DNA from: Sycobia sp. Sy_11
Taxonomy: Eukaryota > Arthropoda > Insecta > Hymenoptera > Epichrysomallidae
Reading direction: 5' to 3'
Assembly (NCBI GenBank): GCA_018907035.1
Contig: JACCIC010000004.1
Span: 4,390,001-4,454,000, forward strand
DNA: 64,000 nt
Shown here: one piece after another, positions 36,520 to 49,200 of the stretch
How the letters are laid out: every line of letters starts with the position of its first letter
Position numbering within the stretch: position 1 is the first letter of the stretch
Made by a program: the position numbers and the translations under genes
Notes under the pieces: model-generated
The model's database searches: none
What the model was told of the DNA's origin: nothing
Seen by the model: the letters and a program-made list of their open reading frames with translations, nothing else

Positions 36520-39500
36520 GTGAGTGGGGTCTTTATTTCGTTTATTCGTTTCGCGTGTATTTCTCAACTGGGTCCCCGAATGGAATTTTATTTGAATTAA
36601 GTCGATGGGAGGAAAGCTGGCTTGTTTAGCGGGCGTAATTGATGTTTGGATTGTTTGCCATATCTGATTGTTTGATCGTATGTTAACGGTGTTCTCGTTG
36701 TAATTTAACCAGTTGGCGTTCTCGTTATAATTTAACACAGGACTAAAAGACTCTATGTTTAAACTGTGTTTTGTAGTTGAGGAATAGAGTCCTTTTATGT
36801 AAACGAACGTGTTTCGTCCCGTTTTTTATTTTTAGCCCCTGATTAATCGCCATAGGAGATTCTTTCGGGTATGATCAAAACTAAAAAAAATTATCTTCGA
36901 TTTTAGTTATTCTGGCAAACTAAAACGAAGAACAAATTTTCGTTCTTCGTTTCATTTATCACACATTTTATTGTAATGTATAATTAATTGAAAACAGTCT
37001 GTTAAGCTGATGATATGCAATTCAAAATATTAATGAAAGTTAAAAGAAAAACAAACATTTGAATATTTAATAAATAACGTATTCTATTGACTGTGAAGTG
37101 CCCTCAAATAAAATTATATACGTTTAAATAGTCTTAAACACTGTCTTGGCGATTAAACCGTTATCTAGATGTAAAACAAACCGTTTTATTATATGACGGT
37201 TTTTATTTGTTTAAAAATGAGAGAAAAAATCAATGCAATGTAAATTACAATAAGCATAAAATACTTCTAACATATTAATACTTGAACCTAATTTTTCAGA
37301 TTCATTTCAAATTAATATTAAAAACATATTAATACTCTTGAATTTCTGTGGTACTCAAAAACGATTAAAATCAGTAATGTTACATTATTAAATTTTTACT
37401 AAATATTAATTGATGCATTAAAAATTTAAGAAAAAATCATCCATATTTAATAAACTCATTCACGTTAAAATTAAATTTAATTACAATACAAATTAGTTAT
37501 GATTTATGCACCGGTGATTTTTCATATGATAAAATACGTTATTCCTTGTTTACATGTAAATTAATAAAAAAGGCAAATTCGTAATAAATTATATAAATGT
37601 TGATCGAGTTAATCCGAAATTTGACCTGTTTCGTTAAAAAGTGATTTAAAATAGATGGCAATTTAAATCCGCAGCGAAGCGTAACTTGTAACAGAACTCA
37701 AGGTGATCCTATGCAGAGAAAACACATAATGTACAAGATTTTCTCCCTCAGAAATCGGAATTATATATTAACAGGATTGAAATATGTCGAAATTATAAAG
37801 TTTATTTAAACTAATTAAAATGCATAAATTCTTAAGTCGATTTTTTTTAGTTTCGTTTTAAAAGTAACTATTTTGATAATAAATATCATTCTATAATGTT
37901 ATAACGAGAAATTTGAATATTTGTAACAATAATTATTTTAATTTACTATTACTCGTATTAATTTAGTTTTAATTAAAATATTCGAATAAAAATAATAAAA
38001 ACGAAAACAATAATAACATGTACTGTAGTAAGCAAGTGACTTGACTTTAATAGTTCAATTTTAAGGAACTTTTTAATTTTAATTAATCGATCCTTTGAAT
38101 TAATTTATTATGATCAGTTTAGTTTATATATTAACTTGTTATCGTTTTCCAATTGGTCATTATACGGTTATTTTTTACTTATTTGTGTAGGAAACATTTT
38201 TTAATAGATTAAAGTGACTTTGAAAGACAACTTAAAGAAAATAAAATAGGGCCCATAAATTATTTACACATTTGAAAAAATGAAGCATTACAACATTTAC
38301 GGTATATAGAATCTTTTGGAAATATAGAATTATTTAAACTGAACTGGTATCTGAAAGTCGCATGATACTTCTAATTATACTATGAATGCGAATTAGTCGC
38401 ATCTTCTAAGATCAAGTGTTTCACTTGATCAAACGAAATACTTATTGATGTCTGTACGACTTTATTTTAAAGACATCGTAATAAATATCTATTAGATATA
38501 TTTGCAAATAAATAATAACTGTACTGGAAGCCAATTTGAATATTTTTCTATAAGTTTCAGATTTTTCTATGACAGAAATTAATTTTAACTAAAATAATAG
38601 CTTTATTAATTATTTACTTTATAGTTGTATTCTTTAAATATCTTTTCCGGATTGGAAAAAATTCTTTTTAAGTTAATTCCTCGTCTTATTTTCTAGCATT
38701 AACAGAATCTATTCTTTATACTTCCGTTACAAACTTCCCGACTTCTGCGAATCTATAATTAATGCTATTGCCATTTTGGATTCTATTTCAAGGAACGCCA
38801 CTTGATGGATTTTGAAACATAACGAGATACTATAACAGTTTAATCGCATTTTGATGTTTTCTTAAAGGAGCTCTAAAAATCTACTTTATTATTTATCTTC
38901 TTGAATAGTCTATGATTTAATAATACATTGTCACAGATTTATAAATCATTTTTTCAAATTCACGTCGAGCGCTACAGAAATGTATATGTATTTATTTAAA
39001 AATTTTCAATACTTATTAGAATTAAGAAAGAATGTGCGTACCAATAAGAGCTTTCTTAGCCATCATCGGTCAAAATATTTTGACCATACACATAAAATAG
39101 CTATTATCATTTGAGCTATGGATTCTCTCACGTGGCGAATAGAGGAATCTGTGAAATCATTAAATTATTACAAAGGTATTATAGAAATTTCTGTTAAATA
39201 AATAATTAAAAAAATTTTTTTTGTAGGTATTCATAAAAAAGTGGATGCAACAAGATCGGCAGCGCGAGAGATGGAAGATTACGCAGCCCCACCAAGTAGA
39301 TCGCTCGACGGTGAATTTATCATTCCTCACAACATTCAGTATGCTACTCAACACTTTAGAGTAAGCATTTAAATCACTGTAATTTTAATTTTATTATAAT
39401 AATTTCTGCTTTTTAATTAATCGACTGAATTAGCTCTGTTAAATTTAGTATCCAGTTATGCTTACGACAGCATTAGTATCTGCGTTTCTGCAATGATAAC

Positions 39501-42500
39501 CAATGATTAATGTGTAGTAAAAAACTACATAATACTAATGTGTATTAAAGGTCCTACAAGATTTAATTTTATACGCAAGAATTGATTTTACTGCAATTCA
39601 CGCGTACTCTAATGCAATAAAAAGGATTATAATTGAAGATCTGATAAATATTTTATGCTTCATTCAATTAAATTAAATTCATAATACGGAGCATTAAAAG
39701 ACCAAATAATGTTTTTGTAAGCTTCTTTTCTTACAGTTTCATAGAATACTAGCTAGAAAAATATGATTATTAATAAATATTAATAGGACAAAAGATACTT
39801 TCATAATCTTGAAATATTTTTCTAACTACATCAAAAAGACAGTGTTTTTATCAGATTTCATGAATCAATTATTATATTAAATTTCTCAATTTCAAGAATT
39901 CGGATAAGTTATCATTTGTCACTTGCCTAAATTCATTCGACTGCCTAGATTCATTAGCTCGCGTTGCTTCGTTCAGAAATGAACTATATAGTATAATTAT
40001 TTAAATAAATCATTCTTCATCACATTTTCAAGACGTAATACACCTAGTTACTATCATACAATATGGAATTATAATATTTAAACTGATCTTTTAAGGATGG
40101 CTTCAGCAGAAGATTAGAGAAGGGCCACAGAACTCCCTGGGGAATGATGAAGGACATTATTCAGTCTCGCCGCGAAAACGTCCGAAGGCCCACGACCCGC
40201 GACAGCATACGAAGCGAGGACGGCCACTCGCTCTCCAGCCTCGAATCCTCCGATATGATTCACGACTACGTAAGGATTATGTATTATGCTGAACTTTATT
40301 GCGTCTCCAATTCGAATTGATTTTCACAATGTGACTGTAGGTAAATTTTATTGGTCTTAATAAAACTGGAAACATAAATTGCTGCTAATTAGTTTTGTTA
40401 ATTTTGTACTCATATTTTGGTAGAAAAATGTTTTTCCACGAAGTAACTGGGTAACCAATTTTTTTCTTTATGGAGATTTAATAGGTAATAAATTGTAAAT
40501 CAAGAGCCTAGGTCGATTAAGAGTGGCAGAAATCTTCATGCTTATTTCAGAAAGGTGTTTCATTTCCAGATGCCAATGGAAATTTATCAATTTCGCAAGT
40601 CTTAACTTTCAACAGTTTCATTCGTGATCTAAACATTTTGGCCTATTCTGGTTTTATTCCAGGGTTCCATATGCCATATAATACCTCTACTTCTTTAATC
40701 TATCTTTAATTTGTCAACTATTTGTCCTCTGTTTTTCAGTTGGAGAATACTTACTTTATATTGAACAGGTTAAAAATTTTTACTGAGTTATCATTCATTT
40801 TGAAGTTTCAAATGTATGTCAAGTGTAAATTTTTAAAAGACTCGCTTTCATAATAGCAAATATGCAAATATTTAATTTTGCAGAGGCAATGATTGTCTTA
40901 TATTCAATTGTTTCACGATTGTTGGAATTAAATGAGTTAATGCTACGACTGGGTTGGGAATAAATTTTGATTCTTCTGTGCCTCTCCTAATATATCGATA
41001 AAATTTTATTAAAAAATCACTGCTGATTTTCAACATTCTGAATCTAATAGGTATTTATTTAAAAGAATAGTTTAGTTTATTGTTGCATATAGTTCAGTTA
41101 TCTTCAACTCGTATAAAAGTTACAATTATTTGAGCTAGTTGAATAATTTGATTTGTAAAATTTAATCTCCAGATTTATTCTCTGATCACAATTATTCTAT
41201 TCTATATTTCAAATTAAAAATACAATATTTTTAGTTTTTGTTTCCCTATTATGGCTGCTTAATCATATATACAAAATTCTAGACGATTATGTAGGTTCTG
41301 ATAGTTTTTGTATATTACTTCAATATAGCGAAATTAACTATGCTATTCACTCTTGCCTTAAGCAAACTCCCCTATTATATATATTTTATGAAAATATTCC
41401 CTATTAAAATATTTTACATCTATAACTGCTCGAAGAACAATTCAAATAACAATCAATTACAGTATTTTTTAATAAAAACAATTTTTTTGTAATACCTCTT
41501 CATTTTGTATAAATATTGTTATTCACTCGCAATGTCGAATACTTTATTTTTGTGTATGTTGATATTGCTTCTGACATTTTTCTAACGGTTATATTTATTA
41601 TTTTATTCAATATCATACATCATCATAGAATGCACTAGTTATAGAATAGGAACGCTTGTTTTCTATACACTTACTATTATATTTTTAAATATACTCGATT
41701 TTTTAATTTTGTCACATTACTTAATTGCTTAACTTGTATTATTAATATTGTTATTGAGCTGTATGTTGAATATTTTATTTTGTCGCGCACTTTGCCGGTG
41801 CTTTTTATACTATTACAATTACCATTACAATTACAACTTTTATACTATTACGATTATAATTACATTCTTATTTTGTATCATATCAGGTATGTGAATAAGT
41901 CTTTCCCGTTTTTTTTTCAAATTTTGAGCCTTTATTGTGAAAAAATGGTGACAAATGAATTATTGAAAGTATTGGCCATCGCTAGCTACAACTTTTTCCC
42001 ATCTTTCTGGCAACATACGAATCCCGTTGCGAAAAAATTCGACCGGTTTGGCCTCTATCCAGTCATCCACCCATTTTTTGGCTTCCTCGTAGGAATGGAA
42101 GTGCTGGTCAGCCAGGCCATGCGTCATCGATCTGAAGAGATGGTAATCAGACGGAGCAACGTCTGGACTATACGGCGGGTGGGGTAGGACTTCCCATTTG
42201 AGCGTTTCTAAGTATGTTTTCACCGGCGGTGCAACATGTGGGCGAGCATTGTCATGTTGCAAAATAACTTTGTCGTGCCTGTCGGAGTATTGTGGCCGTT
42301 TTGCTCTTTGGCCGTTCTCGCAGTACGCGGCTCAAACGCATCAATTGTCGTCGATAGACCTCGCCTGTGATCCTTTCATTCGGTTTCAGAAGCTCATAGT
42401 AAACCACACCTAGCTGGTCCCACCATATACAGAGCATGAGCTTGGCGCCATGAATATTTGGCTTGGCCGTCGATGATGATGCATGGCCGGGTAGTCCCCA

Positions 42501-43635
42501 TGATTTTCCTCGCTTCAGATTATCGTAACGTATCCACTTTTCATCGCCAGTCACGATACGATGCAGAAAACCCTTTCTTTTATGTCGCTGAAGCAGCTGT
42601 TCGCAAGTGAAAAAACGCCGTTCGACGTCTCTCAGCTTCAGTTCGTACGGCACCCAATTTCCTTGCTTTTGGATCATTCCCATGGCTTTCAAACGCTTGG
42701 AAATGGTTGTTCGGTCAACTCCCAATGCTTCAGCAAGTTCTTCTTGCGTTGGGCAAGAATCTTCATCAAGCAAAGTCGCCAATTCTCGATCTTCAAAGAT
42801 TTGCGGCCGCCCGGAACGCTCCTTGTCTTCCACGTCGAAATCACCGCTTTTGAAGCGTCGAAACCATCCGCGAACACTTGAATCATCGACACAACCTTCT
42901 CCATAAGCCTCCTGAAGCAATCGATGCGTCTCGGCAGCAGATTTCTTCAAATTGAACCAATAAAGTGAAACTTCCCGCAAATGACGTCGACTCGGCTCAA
43001 ATTTCGACATTTTCACGATATCAAAAATTTATGATGCGAAAAAATTTTAATTAATGTGTTAGTATGGAATTGTTGACATATGAATAAGCTTTGATTATGA
43101 CATATGTAACCATTGAATACTCGCATAGTATTGGTGGCGCCATCTCTTACAAAAAACGGGAAAGACTTATTCACACTCCTAATAATTTCTAAAAGTTTAA
43201 TACTTACAAGTTATACCGATAACTAATAATTTATACGGCGATTTGATCATATATAAAAGATACTGCCGATTGTAGGTAGGTATCGCGTACAAGTTACACA
43301 GAAATTCCTAGAAGCTCATTTTCCTGGTAAATTCCTTTATATAAACATAAAACTCAGCTCGAAATACATGCTCCAGATTTTCCCGCCGGAGTCGAGCTGC
43401 CCCGGAGGAGGGAACAACAGGCTGCGGATCCAGATCACGGCGAGCCCCGACAGTCCCCAACCCGCGCCCACGGCGAAACCCTCCGCCAGTCCGACGGGCG
43501 AGGCGCCCCCTGTCCTCGAGCACCTGGCGACGCGCCGCCTCACCCCGACCCTCACGATCACGGTCCCGTCGAGCGAGGAGCTGCGCGGCGTCTCCTCGCC
43601 CGAGTCCGCCTCGCCGCCCACCTTCTCGTCCCGAA

Positions 43636-43675
<40 letters not shown>

Positions 43676-44577
43676 CCAGCAGCAGTTCGACTCGAACAAC
43701 TCGACGGACGAGCGCTCCGAGGACCCGGAGCCGGTGGCGCAGCCCAGGTGCCGGGCCCGGCTCGGTGGCAGCGGCGGCGGCGCCACCTCCGCCCCGAGGG
43801 AGCGGCGCAGGTCCGCGGCGCTGACGTCCGCGGGGCTCGAGCGCCCGGCCGGCTCGGCCACGAGGCTGCAGCGCCAGGACTCCAAGTGGAACAAGGTGAA
43901 GAGGGCCTTCTTGACGAGCGCCTCGTCCGTGCCACCGAGCCCCAGCCGGCTGTCGTCGTTCTTCGACGGTGAGAGGTTTTTTTTTTCATTTTCACTGTGC
44001 AGCCATATGTACCGCGTGAAACCGTTGGGGGAATAAGTTGGAGGGGCAATATTGCAAGCTAACATTGAACGTGCCGCTTTTTCACTACTTAGTTTCGCGA
44101 TATCGCTGATTGAACTGTTTATGTTGTTATATTTCAATTGCACTGTGCTTCTTTTTTATTCGACAATAACTCAATATCTTTTGAAAATTTAATTGAAAAT
44201 TTATATAGCATATAGATTGTTACTCAGATTGTTATCTAACGAAAACAAATATAGCTTCTAATAGATTATGCCTTGATATTAGTTTTGGATTTAAGATAAA
44301 AAAAAAATCTTATTGATTGTAATGAAATATTATATGAATTTAATTTTTGTCTTCCTAATAGAATGCTAAAGGATATATCTAAGTATTTTTTTATAAGTAC
44401 GTTTTCAAATGATTATTAATATTACATATCGATACAAACAATTGAAATTATTTTAAATAATCATTGCTCTTTGATTGATATTTATAATTCGAATTTTCAT
44501 TTTGTTAGAAATAAATAATATGACCTACAAATATTCCAATGAATAAATAAATAAATATATATATATATATATATATT

Positions 44578-44618
<41 letters not shown>

Positions 44619-46166
44619 CGTTCTTCTATTGTAAAATTATCATAGATTTTATACTAATTGGGGTATGCCGAAAATCTAATAAATAATTAAATAAATAAAT
44701 ATCATATCAAGCAATAGTTTTAGATATGGTTTTTGAACGTTATGGAACTTATTAATGATGTGGCGCGTGTCCGACTTCCGGCATAATGAATTTTTCGGAG
44801 ACATTTTACAAAGTACTTTTACAAAAGATTTTTTAGTTTAAATATTTAATTTAATGCTTAAATTAGGTTTGTAATTCTGACAATTATAGATAAAATTTAT
44901 TAAACAAAAATGAGATAATTTAAATGTAAATAAGTTCCTTAAAAATATCTAGTAAGTCTAAAAAAAAAGTAAATGAAACCCTCCACTTTTGCTTGAAATA
45001 CATCTAATAATTTCATTTTCTTTACATTTCGAGAAACTTAAAACGAGTAAAAATGCAAGGCTTATAAATTTGATTAAAAAAATATAGATGCTAGTAACAA
45101 TAATGTAAGTTAGAAACATAATATAAGAAAAATATATTATTTTTTACGACATATACACAAACAATATTACGGTTTTAATAATTAGAACTTCATAAATTCT
45201 TGCGAATAATCTTATTACAATTATGCTGGCTGCATAAATATAAATTTATAAATATTGAAAAATCGAATATTTATACATGTAAAGAAAATCAATTTTCATT
45301 GCTGTTTTTTTGTAACAATAGGGATTTTTAAAAAAAATAATGAGATCTTTGAAGTTATAAACATATAGATATATCATTCTATAGGGATTCTAATCAGCCG
45401 ATCTCGCTTTTGTCCTTTACCGGATGCAATATTGTCGCTTCCGCGATCATTCCTCGATGGGAGCAGTAATGTATATATATATACTTTTACAAAATTAAAT
45501 TTGACGAAATGTGCAGCACGCGTCAGACGCGCGCTATTATTGCGCGCCGAAAGAAAGACGCAAGCAAGCGCCTTAAAGCATTTTCATTAACAACGCGAAC
45601 GCGCACTAAAATTCTGTTTTTGTTCCCGTGGCCAAGTATTTTCTTTTTCTTTTTTGTCTGTTTTTGCAGTCAATAGTTCTAGTTTCTTCAATAACAGCAT
45701 TATATTGTAAATATTCCAAGATTATCGCATGGGGGAGGAAAAAGCCTAAGAGCCCGGGGAGATATTTTTGCCCTGCCGCGGTGATTAACGCCTTTATGTT
45801 TTCACGCCGCGGGTTACGAGCACGTTCCATTGCTGACGCCCTGGTCGGTTTTAAAAAAGTCAAGATTTAGCGTTCTTTATGATTTGTGCCGCTGCTGTTT
45901 CGGCCAAAGCATTTCTTTTTTTAGCCGAAATATTTCATTCTCTTAACCGACTCATGGCAGCCATGGAACCATCAAAATGGGGTGAATTTATTGAGTTTTA
46001 AAATGAATTTATGTTTGTAGACTGTCAACGGTTTTCTGCTATAATAATTTAGATTAATGTCAGTTAACATTTTATGAAAATATCATCGTTAAACCATCAT
46101 ATTTGGTCGTATTTTAACGGTTGTATTCTAATGGAATTTGTTCTATCAATGCATTTTGGAAACATT

Positions 46167-46230
<64 letters not shown>

Positions 46231-49200
46231 GTCAAACCATAAAAAATAATCGTAAAATAGCAGACACTGATTATAATACATTTCGAAATATTTGAGGTAT
46301 TATTTTGAATATGAAGTAATAAATTACTGTTTTTCAATAGGCAAAGTATCGATTAAGGGGTCCTTATAAACAAATTTATAATTATATGTATATCAGTAAT
46401 AACTAGTTCAAAAACATTTCTGAAACAGATATTTTTATTTAACCCATCATTCGAAAAAGGAAACTTTAAATAGAAATTCCAGACACTGCCTTACATTCCC
46501 TTTACTTGATACGTTAAAAAACTATTCAAAGAAATAAAAAAATATAAGATATAGTGCACTTGTATTTTTACATAAGAATCATCAATTTAAAAAAAATTAA
46601 ATCGTTAATATATCTGTTTATTATATTATATTTTTTTACTTCAATTCAATTATTTTAGCAATTGTTCATCATTTGTATCTCAAGTTCCCCAAATTTTCGG
46701 TCTAGTACTGGTTTCTATATATGTTTTAGACACTTGTTCTAATCCAGTTTCAGTCTTTTTCAAAGTGTATCGTAAGAGAAGTATTTTTGGGATAAGCACG
46801 GATGAATAAGATTTCTAAACGAAGGGTTATTATAGTATATTGAATGAAATTGTAAAATTGTCTAAATTAATATTATAACAGGTTTCGAGGAAAGTCTATA
46901 AAATCATATAAATTGTTAGATAGAGTTTCTATTACTAAATAATTATGTAGTTGAAATTCGTAAAAATGAGATAAGATCAATATTAGGTAAGGAAAAAAAG
47001 AAAAATGTAAATGAATTGAAAAGAAAAATTTAAGTAAAAATCTATTTGAGTAATAAATCTAAAAAAACTTTAGGAAATGATTTTTATGAACATCATTTTT
47101 TTTTTTTTTTTTTTTTTTATTTGGCTTTTGGAAACCTTATATGAGTTAAAAATTAATAAATATTTTTTATTGGTCTTACAGTCCAATCAATGATAATGAC
47201 AGTCAGACTGTCCTTGTTTACATTCACCCCCGTAGACTAATCTGAAAATAAAATATTAGCTGAAAAAATTCTTTGTTAGTAAAGTGCAGTCTGACTGTCC
47301 CCAACACCCTTACCTAATTGAAGACTTGTCCAACGTTTCGAGCTCGCTACGGCTCCTCATCAGTCCCTGATTTGTATATGGGCAGTCGACAGAAGTACAA
47401 TTCAATTAACCTTATATGAGGTTTATTTCAGCCATTTATGAACATCATATTCGAGAAATTCAAAATATATAAACATAATATAGATCAGTCGTTCAGCCGC
47501 TGTTGAACGAAGTAGGCAGTACTTTCGAAGGTAGTACGAAGACAACACGAAGGTTTTCAATATTTAAGAAAATAATCATTTTTTGTGATAATTAAGTATT
47601 TTTAATGTTAGAAATGGAGAAGCATCCGCATAATTTTAGAAAAGTCACAATTTCTGTTTATATAAATTAAATCAGTTGTTTTTGAATTAGTTCGCGCAGG
47701 CATGCATTCAAATTAGGAGCTGCCCGCGAATTTAAAATTTTTGTTTAATACTTGGAGTGATCTAGTGCCCGTTACTTACCTGTTTTCTCTTCTTTTATGA
47801 GAATTATAGAATTATGGCTCATAGGCAACATAATATTATACACAGAGCGTTATTCTCTTCACTTAATTTTGCATTTCCCTATCCTAAATGGTTCGAAACA
47901 ATTTTACAATGCTCGCGAGTGACAGACACGCAGAATAAAAATTTGCCTTTCCAGTTATAAATTATTCTTTAATTCCGTTCACAATCTTTCACAATTGATT
48001 AAAGTTCAACGAAACAATCGGTCGAAAAGACCGGGCACCACAATGCGTCGCTCTGGCGCTCCATCTTCCTCGACGAAGAGAGCCGCCGCTGGCGCGCCAC
48101 GCCACATCGGCCCGTTTGCCGGCTTCTCCCGATCAGTGCCTGCTAATGTCGCAGATGCAATCGTCGAGATGCCCGACGTAGGATTTGTACTCCTTCTCGA
48201 AGGAGCCCATTAACCTCTCGAGCTCGCACTTGTTCTCGGCCATTATCGTGCTTCTGTAATTCTCGAGCTCGGCCATCTTGCGGCGCACGTGATCGTCCGC
48301 GAGCGCGAGGGTGCGCGAGGCTTCGGCCGAGGCGAGATTCGTGCAGTCGATCAGGTCGTACGGGGTCCCGCAGCCCTTGCAGGTGCGCACCGTCTCTACC
48401 GCGGTGTCGGTGCAATTCTTTACCTTGCACTCGAGCCGCTTGAGCTGGTCCTGAATGTACTGAAGGCCCGCTGCGTTCCCACAGGTCCAGGTCTGCGAAG
48501 CATCATTTTGGATTATAATTATCGCGGGTGTCCCAACGGAAAGAATCTCGAACGTTTTACATTCTTTGTGCCGCGAGACGCGTGCTGTTAGACTAAAAAG
48601 TGAGTTTTAATGAATTTTCGACCGATTTCACAGTAGTTTGGTTTGTTGGAAATTTCGAAAGCTCGTAAAAACTAAACGATACCGATTAAGAACAAATATT
48701 TGGACTCTTTCTAATTTGAGAATGTATGGTTAGACATATAGAGCTATTCAATATAAAGTAGTGCTGTTACAGGGTACAAAACTTGAACTTGTTTACGAGA
48801 TCTTCAATATCAGTATAGAGTTGGAACTTATTTGTGCCCACATGGTGCCTAACAATTTCTACTTGATTTTATATGAATACGATCTATTCTTTAAAATGCG
48901 TATTGTAAGAGTATGAACAAATCTAATTTTTTTCCATGCATTGAATAAAGTATAGCTTCTCACTAATAAAGTATTAACTTGTCACGTGTAATTACCATTG
49001 CGATTGTTATAGAAAGTATAAATATTCATATCTGGTATGAAATTTGAATTGCGCGAGTTTTGTAACTATAATCCGACCATCCATATAGACAAATGCAATC
49101 GAACGTCACGAGGCACGAGATTGCAAACCAGCACAAGAGCTTTAAATTCGACTCGTATAATTTGCGTTAAACCAGAAATTCGGCGTAGACCCGGTCGCTC

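Larger units (their letters stand above)
40270..43301 (+). other. Intron between coding exons 3 and 4, hosting a mariner
   Basis: AT-rich up to 41880, then the mariner element (41883-43182), then about 120 bases to the exon 4 acceptor. Confidence 0.75.

Noticed and set aside
43358..43978. Exon 4 read from the nearer acceptor (CTCAG at 43357) in phase 0
   Set aside because: It gives an Arg/Ala-rich frame that loses the SKWNKVKRAF motif and does not feed exon 5. The acceptor at 43301 preserves both.
45606..45870. Overlapping 80-85 codon ORFs on both strands
   Set aside because: Neither shows a motif, splice signals or codon bias that favours one strand. Treated as part of a CpG-richer intronic patch.
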